Origin: Eutypa lata
Taxonomy: Eukaryota; Ascomycota; Sordariomycetes; Xylariales; Diatrypaceae
Direction of reading: 5' to 3'
Assembly (NCBI GenBank): GCA_022661535.1
Contig: JAKULF010000019.1
Coordinates: 1 to 64,000, forward strand
Length of the DNA: 64,000 nt
Below are positions 38,191 through 48,577 of the stretch, piece after piece. The notes beneath the pieces were generated by a model, which was given only the letters and a program-made list of their open reading frames with translations, did no database searches and was not told the DNA's origin. The position numbers were made by a program, and so were the translations under genes. The number at the start of each line of letters is the position of its first letter. The first letter of the stretch is position 1.

Positions 38191-38690
38191 GGAAAATGTT
38201 TCCCGTAGACAGATGGTAAAATCCATAGTTATCAAATTACGTATCTGTTATATAGTAAAACCAGCTGGTATAGTAAAATAGGGGTATTGTCTCAAGATTA
38301 GTCTATTTCATCCAATAGGCAGCGAGCAGAGCCTTAATAAGAAGCCGCTTAGTTAGTGGCTCCCGGCGCTACGAGGTGCCAATGTGGGATAAGGTTTAGC
38401 GGCCTGGTCCACTAATTTAGCCCCAGACTTTCGTCGCTGTAGACTTTCGACATGGCCAAATAATGTTCGCCGTCTCACTGGCAAACTACTTACCCAGGCA
38501 TCCAACGACAATCCAGCAAAACAAACTGCTAACATCCTCTCCCACGCCCTGCTCTACTACTTCCGGAGGAAACATAACGCTAGCGCCTACAGTATCAACT
38601 CTTCTTCGAACTTACCCTATCGAATAAACGAACGAACGACCGACCGACCACAACAGGCAGCCAAAACCCCCCACCAACACACCCACCAAG
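38191..38690. other. Intergenic spacer, Saf4-like promoter
   Basis: 500 bp in tandem orientation between ALDH and the Saf4-like gene. A series of ACGA/ACCA repeats at about 38625-38650 precedes the start codon, typical of fungal 5' UTRs. Confidence 0.45.
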
Positions 38691-39890
38691 ATGCAGGGCT
38701 TCAACATGGGGCGGTACGTGCCGCCGGACCTCGAAGGCACAGTGACATCGGGCAACAAGGTACACGGGAAGCACGCGCTGGGGGCGCGAGCGTCGAAGCT
38801 CGCCTCGCAGGGGATCCTGACGGTGCGGTTCGAGATGCCCTTCGCGGTGTGGTGCGGGCACTGCCCGAAGCCGACCATCATCGGGCAGGGGGTGCGGTTC
38901 AACGCCGAGAAGCGGCGCGTGGGGTCCTACTTCTCGTCGCCGATCTTCGCGTTCCGCATGCGCCACGCCGAGTGCGGCGGCGCCCTCGAGATCCGCACCG
39001 ACCCGCAGAACACGGCGTACGTGGTGACGGAGGGCGGGAAGCGGCGCGACACCGGGGACGGCAAAGAGGACGATGACAACGACGACCTGGTGAAGCGCTC
39101 CGGGCCGGGGGAGCCGGTGGCGATAATGACGGATAGGGAGCGGGACCGCCTCCGCGGCGACGCCTTCGCCAAGCTCGAGACCACGATCGAGGACCGGGCG
39201 CAGCTGGAGCGCGCGCGCCACCGCATCGGCGACCTCGAGGCCGCCAGCTCCCGCGCCTGGGAGGACCCCTACGCGCGGAACCGGGCCCTGCGCCAGGCCT
39301 TCCGGTCCAAGCGCCACGCGCTCGAGGAGGAGGGCCGTGCTGCCGAGGGCCTGCGCGATCGCATGAGCCTTGGGATCGAACTGGTGCCCGCGAGTGAAGA
39401 GGACGCGAGGAGGGCTGCGCTTGTGGATTTTGGCGATCTCGCTGTTGCTGCTGCTGCTGCTGCTGCTGCGACGACCAATACCGATGCTCCTGCAGCAGCG
39501 GATAAAAAGGCGCTATCGAAACCCTTGTTTGGAGGAGGGAAAGGAGACGGGGACGGCTTGGGTAGCAAGCTGCAGCAGAAGGAAAAGTCAGCGGCAGCAG
39601 CGAACAAGAATAGTAGGAAGGACGAGAAGGGCAAGAAGAACAAGAAGAGACTTAAGTCGGAGATCGCCGCGTCGCAGATCCGCGAGAACTTCGTCTCGGA
39701 AGTCGTGGGAAATACGCGAGTCACGCGGGATCCCTTCCTCTCGCAGCAAGGCAAGACGCCTGCGCCGAAGATATTGGGCATCAAGAGGAAGAGGCAGGAA
39801 GAGCCAGAAGAAAAGAGAATAGACGAAAGCTCAACAAAAGGGGCGGCTTCGTCCGCCGCATTGGTTGAGTACGATTCGGATTCGGCATAG
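38691..39890 (+). CDS. saf4: Saf4/CCDC130-like (Yju2/CWC16 family) splicing factor, 399 aa
   Basis: Single exon. The family acts on the spliceosome around the first catalytic step. The N-terminus MQGFNMGRYVPPDLEG and the domain with VRFEMPFAVWCGHC, IGQGVRFNAEKRRVGSYFSSPIFAFRMRHAECGG and EIRTDPQNTAYVV are conserved; paired cysteines (CGHC, then Cys in AECGG) form the zinc site. The N-terminal sequence separates it from Yju2 itself, which starts differently. The second half is charged and coiled-coil-like, with an alanine run (AAAAAAA, residues about 250-262) from a GCT repeat, a Lys-rich stretch, and a C-terminal QQGKTPAPKILGIKRKRQ that is also typical. It is GC-rich. Confidence 0.92.
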   Translation: MQGFNMGRYVPPDLEGTVTSGNKVHGKHALGARASKLASQGILTVRFEMPFAVWCGHCPKPTIIGQGVRFNAEKRRVGSYFSSPIFAFRMRHAECGGALEIRTDPQNTAYVVTEGGKRRDTGDGKEDDDNDDLVKRSGPGEPVAIMTDRERDRLRGDAFAKLETTIEDRAQLERARHRIGDLEAASSRAWEDPYARNRALRQAFRSKRHALEEEGRAAEGLRDRMSLGIELVPASEEDARRAALVDFGDLAVAAAAAAAATTNTDAPAAADKKALSKPLFGGGKGDGDGLGSKLQQKEKSAAAANKNSRKDEKGKKNKKRLKSEIAASQIRENFVSEVVGNTRVTRDPFLSQQGKTPAPKILGIKRKRQEEPEEKRIDESSTKGAASSAALVEYDSDSA

Positions 39891-40416
39891 CCCGCATGAC
39901 ATAGAATTTGGTTACAAGGCGTTGGAAGACATCATTCAGCATTCATTGAGATACCCCTTCATTTTTAGAAACTTTGTATTTACTTCAGGGGGAAGAGAGC
40001 TTATGCTCATACTAGGTGTATATTGAGAAATATAACATACGGTACCCTTCTGGGAAGTAATATCTGGATAGAACTGGCTCCAAAAAGGGAACCACTGAAA
40101 AAGAAGAACATGATATGACGCCCTTATCACCCACAGACCAACGGTACAATAATTCTGCAGAGCCATCGTTGGGGGGAAAAACGCATCACGGCACAAAGTC
40201 CGGAATATTCGCAAAGCCAACGAATGCCTGTTACCGGAGAGGGGGTTGAGAAAGAACTAACGTTACTCCTTCAAAGCCCACTATGCAAACTCCCAATCAA
40301 ATAACGCCGCACACGCATTAGCCGGTACTGTTTCTGTACAATCTCATAAAACTCGGTGAAATTCATGTATGCCCATAATCCCGCGCCTTCGCAGCGACCA
40401 GATTTAGTTCTGCCTC
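39891..40416. other. Convergent intergenic spacer
   Basis: Between the stops of the Saf4-like gene and the UBC8-type gene. No frame supported. Confidence 0.5.
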
Positions 40417-41505
40417 CTATACGTCGTCCATCTGGCCGGCAGGTTGATCGTCGTCGTCGCCGAAGCTGGCGACAGATGACATGTCGTCGTCGTCCTCGCT
40501 CTCGGCACCGGCATCGTCCGCAGCTTCCTTGCTGGCATATTTCTGGACATATTCTATTCTCACCCGTCAGTCATGGGTGTGTATTACCTCCATTTCTAGG
40601 CCTTTTTACCTTTGACCTTGTTGTCATAGCTCTTGGGCTCCCGCATAAGCAGAGCAGCCGCTTCGCCGTTCAAAGGGTCGGCGGGGTTCGGATACCGCAG
40701 CAGTTGGGGTAGGAAGACCTCGAAAATATTGATCATGTCGAACATCGGCGACCAGGTTTGGTTAATGACGTCTAGGCAGACCGATCCCGAGCTGCGTCGC
40801 GTTCCATCCATATTAGTTCTCTCCAGGTTTTCCCCACAGCCCCTTTTGTTTCCCATCCCGGGTCCGACTTACAGCTCATCGATATTCGGGTGGAAGATGC
40901 GGTTCACGAAACCGATGCTAGGAGACTTGTACGGGTATTGGTCGGGCAACTCGACGTGGACCTTCCAGACGCCGTTCTCAAACGGAGCTAAACGGAGTGT
41001 AAGTTTAACATTAACTTTACTTCATCCATCAAAGTGTTAGCGGGGAAAACTGACTTTCGGCTGGCCCTTTAAATCGCACGTAGAACTCCTGCCTAGTTTG
41101 ATTGTAAGAATGGAACCCGAGACTCTATGGCACGCAAGGTAGCTAGCAAGCTTACACTATATCGCACCAGTTAGCCAGGGGAAGTGCCAAACCGGGGCAA
41201 ATAGGAGAGAATACTGTTATCATTGACCAGAGTCACTTCATAGTCACTCATGAGCCTAACAAGGTTAGTTTTAATAGTAAGTTGGTCCAGAATAGATTTT
41301 GTCCGTACATCCTAAACAACTATTAGTATAGTCCGACGGGGGATGGGAAATTCAACTGTATGGCATCATACTTCATGACCTAAAAACAAAACCCTCAATC
41401 AGTCACCTGGCTAAAAAAGACCAATACACGCATCATACCACCACAGCCTGGAGAACCACGTCGCAAACTCACATCTGTCTCGATTCTTCGTCTTGGGCTA
41501 CTCAT
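40417..41505 (-). CDS. ubc8: Ubiquitin-conjugating enzyme E2, UBC8/UBE2H type, 184 aa
   Basis: Seven exons can be traced: 41473-41505, an 8-nt exon 41372-41379, about 41214-41255, 41055-41092, 40873-40987, 40610-40791 and 40417-40553. Together they give 185 codons when intron 3 is spliced to keep frame. The sequence opens [23 protein letters not shown] and runs through [28 protein letters not shown] to the active-site Cys in [14 protein letters not shown]. It ends with the acidic tail usual for Ubc8. In yeast this E2 serves the GID/CTLH ligase that degrades gluconeogenic enzymes. All introns are GT-AG except intron 3, where only a split after AACAG (next bases TATTCT) keeps frame; a canonical GT one base earlier shifts it. 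Confidence 0.9.
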
Positions 41506-42474
41506 GTTGGCGGCGAGCTATTTTTTTTTCTCTTCGTAAGATAAGTATTGTTGTCGTTGTTGTTGTTGTCTTTTCTTTGTCTAACGGATGCTCTCCAAGA
41601 GATCTCCAAGGAAGAGAGGGTGTAAGTCGATGCTTAAAGGTCGGCGGGGGGGACGTTTCTGTCTTAACCTGCTGCGGGCTGGTAGATGAATGCCTAGGTA
41701 GAGACTAGAGATAATATGAAAGATGCACAATAGGTAAGTAGGTAAGTAAGTAAGTAATGAGGTAGAGAATACGATAAGGTTTGATAGTGTGGTTAGTTCA
41801 ATGTTGGATGATTGCGGAAATTACGATCAAAGAAAAAAAGGTAAGAAGTGGCGGAGATGCGAGGTGTTGGTGACTCGCTCCAAATCACAAGTCACAAGAG
41901 CAATGACGCGGGATGCCCCGATAAGCTGGGAATGTCAGGCTATGGAGCACCTAAACCCCGGTTTGTTTCCACTGATAAGTTATCGATACAGTTGGCACTT
42001 CAATTAACTTAGGTATGTAGTAGTAAAAGAGCCCGAGACATCTTAAGCACCTTGTTGGCAATATTTGCAATTAATAAAATTGCATTCATTTCATGCTATA
42101 GTCTCTGTTGGTTTTTCTCTATTCAATACTGGCTTTGCGTTAGTATTAGGTTACCGATCCTCGTTAGCGCAACTCTACCTCCCCCTTTCTCAACATTGAT
42201 CTCCCTCGAGCCAGCAACATCATATAGCACCTCTCTTAATATAAATGCTCCCAGTCGTATTGCTCATATTCCAAAGCTCCAAGATCGATCTCATATATCC
42301 ACTTGTGTGATATGTATATATGTTTTGCGTTAGGTGCATGGCTAGCTGCAACGTCAGGCATCTTACTTCGTCATGGCAGATATATTGTCATTGTATAAAA
42401 CAATATATAACTCGACGTGTCATACGCTTGCACGTGTTTCCTTTCCTATTCATAACCTCTCCAAAACGTTTACT
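41506..42474. other. Intergenic spacer
   Basis: Left part is the UBC8 promoter and 5' UTR, with GTTGTT and TTTTTTTT tracts and a (GTAA/GTAG)n run at about 41732-41760. No supported gene. Confidence 0.5.
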
Positions 42475-43134
42475 TCACTCACTGCTACGTGTCAACACTG
42501 TCACGGAAAAGCATTGGAGCAAGGGACAACCAACCTTTCCAACAGCCTGCTGGGCATTGGCTGGAAGTTCTACTCCAGCTAGATTCAAGGGCGGTGGTGT
42601 CACGCTTTCGACGCCGCATCGAATCTCGATGCTTCTGAAATAGCCGCCTTGAGTTTTCTTTTCGGGAATGAAGACGGCCACGTTGGCGAATGTCAGGCAG
42701 TTCGGCTCGTTGAATAGCTTAGCCTCGCAGCCGTCGTCCTCGTTTGCCATGAAGTTCGCGCATTGCGCAACTCCCGGCACGTTATAGCACTTTGGTGTCG
42801 AGTGCTGCGAGCCTGGCTTTGGTAAATTGATGTTCAATATCGGGTTTCCTCTGCATTGTTTTGGCCCCGGCGACCCAGAAAAGAGAACTGCTGAAATGGG
42901 TACTAGGGGTTCTGCCTGTGCGATAGCAGCCCCGGGTGTAACAGCATCGTGGTCGGTCTCGGCGGGCGCTACCTCTTCAAGGACTGATTCTTCCGCAAAA
43001 TATTGTTCCTGCTCTATTATCGCTTCGTCTACTGATCCCGGCCCCGCAAGCTCTCCTACTCGTATTCTCTGGCCAGCCACAGTTGGCCCAAGGTAAGCGG
43101 CGCCGACGCCGAGTAAGAATATCGTTCGCCGCAT
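42475..43134 (-). CDS. Secreted cysteine-containing protein, 219 aa
   Basis: Single exon from ATG 43134. A signal peptide is clear (MRRTIFLLGVGAAYLGPTVAG, basic start then hydrophobic core). The mature chain has an acidic, cysteine-free N-terminal third, then eight cysteines between about residues 94 and 208, enough for four disulfides. No catalytic motif or known domain was recognised. Size, secretion and even cysteine number fit the general profile of small secreted fungal proteins, some of which act as effectors; that role is not shown here. The 3' end (CFSVTVLTRSSE) is unremarkable. Confidence 0.72.
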   Translation of the reverse strand: MRRTIFLLGVGAAYLGPTVAGQRIRVGELAGPGSVDEAIIEQEQYFAEESVLEEVAPAETDHDAVTPGAAIAQAEPLVPISAVLFSGSPGPKQCRGNPILNINLPKPGSQHSTPKCYNVPGVAQCANFMANEDDGCEAKLFNEPNCLTFANVAVFIPEKKTQGGYFRSIEIRCGVESVTPPPLNLAGVELPANAQQAVGKVGCPLLQCFSVTVLTRSSE

Positions 43135-43447
43135 TTTCGATTCACCTCAAGGACAAAATCCGATATATTCCAGAGAATGTTTGAGAGAATTGTACGAAGT
43201 AGTGTAAATTGATTATGTAAACTGGCAAACAGCGAAGATCGAGATAAGTTGACCGACCTGAGACGTTGTTAAGGCGAAGACCATAGTTATCTCTTGGCGT
43301 TTCACATCCCGTGTTCCAGACTCCAAAAACGGTATCAATCACCATTGTAGCTAACAATAGCAAGGCTAGTTTATTTTTATATTAAATGTTGATTGATCAC
43401 TTTTCTTTTCTTGCCTGTATATATATCCCTTCACCTGTATCATCCAT
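43135..43447. other. Intergenic spacer
   Basis: 313 bp between the secreted-protein gene and the cyclase-family gene, both on the minus strand. It carries the promoter of the former. Nothing else seen. Confidence 0.5.
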
Positions 43448-44703
43448 CTACAGCAATGCGAGTGCATTGGGAGGTGAGCCTACGAGTCCTGGGATGTTCA
43501 TGGGAACCGAAGTAAACAGAAATGAATACCTCCCAACCTTCGCACAATATTGAGCTAGCTCGTCAAGCTTGAAGTGTTCCCCGATAGGCAGACCGAACAT
43601 CGCCAGGAACCACTGATGTAGGACTAGGCAGAGAAATCAGTCAACTTCATTACCAACTTAGAAGTGCATGGAGAATACAAGCTCGTCAGTTTACTTACCA
43701 AGCGCCGCCGTCATACTGGGCTGTCCTTCTTCGTTTAGCGGCGGGAAAGCCTCGAACCCCAGGTTGTCTCCCGCCACAGCAGCGAAATGCTTGTTCCAGA
43801 ACCACTTGGCCGCCTCCTTGGTTCCCTCGACGCCGATTATGCCCCAGCCTCCTTGGTTTATCTTCTCGTCCTGCTGGGCCCCGTCGAGCGGGGCTAGGTC
43901 CTCGCTAAATCCCGTGCGGAGGAAGAGGATATCGCCCTGTTTGATTTCGGTTCCTTGGTGCGCCACCATAGCCTCTAGATCCGCGATGGTGATCACGTGT
44001 CGGCTGAAGGGCGTGTACTCGATGCCCTTCGCCTGGGCATATGCCCGGTAGTCTAGCAGGACGCCTCGACCAACCACCCCGCCGCGGTCATGCCAGTGGT
44101 CTAGTGTGGGCAGGACCTTCTCCGGATCGTATGCGTGGGTATCCTGCATAAGCTGTTCCTTGGTCACCTTGGTCCCGTGGTAGAAGGACTGGCTGTCCTG
44201 ATGGGCGAAGTGCAGCAGGCTGTCCCACTGTGTCGATGCTTGCGTGTTGAAGCTGACCGTGTCATCCAAGGTGAGTAAGTCTCCAATCTTAATATCCTCG
44301 CGCCAGGACAGAACTTTATGCTCCGTTCGCTGTCGCGGCGAGGTCATCTTTATAAGGTCCATTGGGTAGTTCAACGAAAAGGATTCCCCATCTATAGCCT
44401 CCTTATATGCCTCTTTAACTACTTCAGGTGTAAGGAGGTTGAGACAACCATAAATATCCTTCTTGCCATCTTTGTCACTGTCGTAGCAGTTAGCATCCGC
44501 CACCGAAGTATTGTATTATCAGAATATCCCTGAGCATTAGGCTTCTTATAGCCACTCATGCCTATACCCAACTGCTCCTTACAGCTAGCTATCTTGATCA
44601 TGTTCAACACCATTACTTACAAGAGACCCCAGGCGCATCCACTGGGCATACCAGTAACCGGTGGAAGAGAATCAAAGTCTGGGAGATCGTTGTATTCCGC
44701 CAT
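43448..44703 (-). CDS. Cyclase-family (kynurenine-formamidase-like) hydrolase, 345 aa
   Basis: Three exons: 44621-44703, 43699-44477 and 43448-43623 (346 codons). The joined N-terminus LPDFDSLPPVTGMPSGCAWGLF continues into DKDGKKDIYGCLNLLTPEVV, a strong family signature. Metal-site motifs are QWDSLLHFAHQ and a later GVLLDYRAYA. The C-terminus GLPIGEHFKLDELAQYC and FLFTSVPMNIPGLVGSPPNALAL is also conserved. These PF04199 proteins are metal-dependent hydrolases related to bacterial kynurenine formamidase and isatin hydrolase; the fungal paralogues rarely have a known substrate. Presumed cytosolic, as no signal peptide is present. The gene lies head-to-head with the damaged monooxygenase gene across 1.4 kb. 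Confidence 0.92.
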
Positions 44704-46094
44704 CTTGAGAAAGTTTGCTTTGCTTTGCTTTCGAAGCTTAGGGCCATAATATCTCACGAGCCGACCGACCCAACCCTACCTATTTATATATCCGTCACCT
44801 CCACTCCTTCGCAAACCCTATGTTCCTATATTCCAGCCGCATTACAAATCAAAGGAGATACTACGTGGTAAACGGGATACCCGTTTCACACTACTGCGAT
44901 GCTAATCCCTTATAACGACTAGATAAGCCCTATTTGCTTGTTTTGACCCACCAGTAGACGCTGCTGTGCGGCACAGCCCCGGTAGTATGGACGACGGAAA
45001 CTCAGCTGCTTTAACCCCTCGAGTCCGGAGCGGAACGACTCAAAGATAGTCCCCTCATGACGTTGTGCCCAAAGAGGGATTGGGGGTCCACACAAGAATG
45101 GACTAACCTTAAAGTGATCTCTCCATAACCTATCTCTATAAGAGAAGGACTTTCTAACTAATCCAACACCTCGTCTCTGGTTTGGCCTCCAGTTTAATCT
45201 CCAATCCGGTATATCTTACGGGAAAATGTGAGTAATAAGTAAATACAAGGCCGTGAAAACGTTAACAAGCCGGTTTCACGATCTCTGCCCCAAAAGATAT
45301 AGGGGTAAATATATTACAGGGACGAATAAGCAATGTATAAGGCGGTTGAAGGTGTACAACTTGACTATATCCGATATCGTACACCAACGCACACGCTCAC
45401 CGTATAATAAACTCCCTTATTGTTCGCCATATTATCGTATTCACCAGGTACCTGGTATTAATTCATAGACTTGCTTGGTCGTGGGCTTACACCCGCTCTC
45501 CCATACAAGATAGCAGCCTCTCACCCTCCCACGTCTTGCCCATCCTTCACCTCAGCCGCCCTATTAAAGTTCATCGTTTACATCTCCGTAGTCCGATTAT
45601 TCAATCTGTGCTTCCTCGTAGGACAAGGTCCAGCGGGCACCAGCAGCAGCAATAGCAAACGTTGGGTTCGAGTAGCTCTAATAAGCCGAGAAGGTTCAAG
45701 ACACGAGCCATGTCGATCTACCAGCCTACAGATCAGGGAATTGGTTGCTGTTAATAGGGCAAATCGAGTACCTCGTTAAGCACAGGTTTGTATCCCGTAT
45801 CGTTGCACGAGGTATGCACGGTACTTTCCCGAAAAGTGCGAGACGTTACACTAAAAAGGACCCCAATCCTTCCCATCCCTTGCGTTAAACATAGCATTGA
45901 AAATAACTGCAATCCTTTCAATAAGAGCTTTAAATCTAACAGACACAGTCCGAATAGCACTTCTCTTTAGATCAATACATTTACAAAACAGTTGAATGCC
46001 GGCGGTGACCCAAGTCGCTTGTGCCCGATACTTGATTGACTTCTCTCCCCATGACCGCCCTTGGACTTGTTCCACACACACGCACGCCGCTACT
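44704..46094. other. Intergenic region between cyclase and monooxygenase genes
   Basis: 1.4 kb with both promoters. A 102-codon frame at 45471-45779 has no recognisable domain. No RNA gene seen. Confidence 0.45.
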
Positions 46095-47787
46095 ATGCCG
46101 CCCGCAGAAGGTGCAGCCAGCTTCGACGTTATCGTCATAGGCGCAGGTGTGTGTCCAGTTCTGATCCGTGTGATAGGAGACTAACGACTCTACGGGTCTT
46201 ACTGGAATCATTGCAGCGCAGCGCCTGCTTCAAGCGCATCCAGGGACACGGTTAGCCATTCTGGAGCGTGACTACTGCGTGGGAGGAGTATGGAGCGAGC
46301 GTACGAGCGCTGAAGCTTCGGTCCGTGCTTCTCTAACTTCCTACAGGACGGATCTATCCCAGCTTTTGGACGCAATGGACACATGGTATTGCCGAGTTCT
46401 CCGATATGCCCATGGAACGGCCACCGGCCGAGGATTGTATTGTATGCACGACTTGTTCCGTGCCAAGTATACAACAAAGTATCTTGAAGACTATGTCGAC
46501 AGCATGAGTCACGCCGGGCAGACGTTACGAGATAGAATACAGTTCAATATCCACGTTCAGTCCATCAGGAAGGTCAATGACCAATGGCAACTCGTGTGCG
46601 TCGACACAATCCACCAGTCTCATAGATTAATGTTCTCTTCGAGACTCATGATGGCAAATGGCCAATCTTCGGTCCCCAGTCTGCCGGATTTTCCCGGCAA
46701 GGAGCACTTCCATGGGAAGATCATCCATTCGATTGACTTTGGCCAATCTGATGTCGTCCAGAACAAGTCAGTTCAGCACGTTGCCGTAATTGGTGCAGGC
46801 AAGTCGGCCGCCGATATGGTGTATGAGGCAGTCAAAGCGGGCAAAACTGTGTCATGGATTATTCGTAACACCGGGAACGGCTCGCTTGGAGCTGCCGCGC
46901 TCGCACCTATCGACTTGCCCACGCCGTACAAAAACGGGGTTGAAGCGTCGCAGGCAAGGATTATGGCATCGCTGCAGCCATGCTACCTGATCCCCTACCG
47001 ATCATGGTGGACATGGCTTCTCCATAGACCCGACCTAGGCGCGAAGCTAGTAAGTGCGATCTTTTCACTTCTGGATAACTCAGTCCGCAAGTATGCTGGT
47101 TATCGAGAGAGGAAGAGCGACAAAGGCTTTGAAAAACTGGAATATGACAATGAGTAAGTTTTATTGCGTAGCAGTTGCTCTCTAATTCAGTCCATATCAG
47201 ACACTGCAAGGTTTCCAAGTATAATCTGGCAGAACGGAACCGCTGGAGGTTGCCACTTCGCAGATTTCTGGCCCCTTGTCGCGGAGAAAGTCTATGTCCA
47301 TCGTGGCGATGTAAAGCTTCTGAACGTAAACGAACTGTATCTCGTCGACGAGAGCGGCACGCATTTCCCTTGCGACGCTGTCTTGTGTGGAACGGGCTGG
47401 AAATGCGGTCTTGACATGTTCGAAAACAGTACGCTCATGGAGCTAGGGTTGCCATATCCCAAGAATATTGAGCCCCAGAAGGAGACTGCAAAGTGGGAGA
47501 AGCTCGTCGGCCAGGCAGACGAGCAAATCCTGGGGCGGTTCGTCATGCTCAGAAACCCACCAAAGCACTACCATAAGTACGAAACACGAACACCTTATCG
47601 ACTGTATCACACCATGGCTCCTATACACGACGACTCTATTCTCTTTATGAATCACGTAGTTGCCGGCGCAAAACTGTTCGCTGCTGAGGCACAGGCCATC
47701 TGGGCAGTGGCTTACTGGGACAAGGCATTTACGCTTCCCTCTGTAGCAGAGAGGGAAAATGACATCGCATACCAAAAGCCTCTCTGA
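46095..47787 (+). pseudogene. Flavin-binding monooxygenase (FMO-like), damaged gene
   Basis: Family traits are clear: FAD-binding start FDVIVIGAG, continued after intron 1 by LTGIIAAQRLL; VGGVWSER; RIYPSFWTQW; FRAKYTTKYLEDY; a second Rossmann motif VAVIGAGKSAADM; and CGTGWKCG near the C-terminus. Tracing exons shows 46095-46146, 46196-46300, 46347 onward, and a last exon 47211-47787 after an intron from 47154. Two breaks stand out. The intron 1 acceptor reads TACGG instead of TACAG at 46191-46195. Within exon 3, ATTGT occurs twice at 46434-46443, adding 5 bases and leading to a TGA at 46505-46507. The downstream frame is long and undamaged, so the lesions look recent. A 38-nt intron (46442-46479) could bypass the shift but would delete conserved residues. 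It could still be expressed if splicing is unusual or the bases are sequencing errors. Confidence 0.8.
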
Positions 47788-48577
47788 AGAAGGATGTCAG
47801 TCCAAGACGATGCTTTAGTGTCGTGCGTTTCCTTTAAAGAAGTAAAAATGGAATTCTTTCCACGCATTCAGAAATGGTATTGGTCTTCCACCGAGTCTGC
47901 AGCTCGATATTAACCACTTCTAACCATCTGTTAATTCTTAGTGAAGGACAATATTATATGTCATCACCTGGATCGTAGAGCTCATTTCGGGCCGTCGTCC
48001 GCGTAAGAATAATATATAATATGTTATTCCCTATTCCTTGAGCTCACTGAATACCTACTTCCCTATGGCAATGTGCTCCTCTCAAGGTTTAAACCGATGA
48101 GTAATGCAACATGGTTCCTTCCGTGAAGTAATAAGAGAAGTTGGTTCTTTCCTTCCAGTTTTAAGGGGTTACAATTAAATCCGCTACTACGTCCGATATA
48201 TCAACTTTGAGCTTTCCTGAATGTTCTGCCATCTTACTTTTGGCAACATCATATTAGCACCCATCAAGGTCTCTCCTAAGACACTTATTACGTTCGTCTT
48301 TTACCAGGTAGAGCATATTCTTTCAGTATTGCACTCTCATTATCGGTATATCCAAGGGCTCATGTTCCCTGAGGTTCGAAGAGGCGTTTTTAAAGTTTGC
48401 CTACTAGGTACCAGTAATAGTCTTGGTTAAACATATATTTCAAGACTGATCATCCGCGGACCGCAAACTTTAACCCCATTCTTACTATTTATTAACCGCC
48501 CAATTCTGCCGCTTCTTCTACATTCAGTCAACTTAGTAAATTCCCACCTTCTTTCCAATTTCTCCGGCTACATCAAT
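47788..48577. other. Intergenic spacer
   Basis: 790 bp in tandem orientation. Nothing coding recognised; the right end is the RNA ligase promoter, CT-rich close to the start. Confidence 0.5.

Noticed and set aside
38595..39317. Minus-strand 240-codon frame opposite the Saf4-like gene
   Set aside because: Same effect of GC-rich third positions; the plus strand has a conserved splicing-factor domain.
46442..46479. 38-nt intron that would restore the monooxygenase frame
   Set aside because: Shorter than any other intron here and would delete the conserved FRAKYTTK segment; the 5-bp duplication is the simpler explanation.
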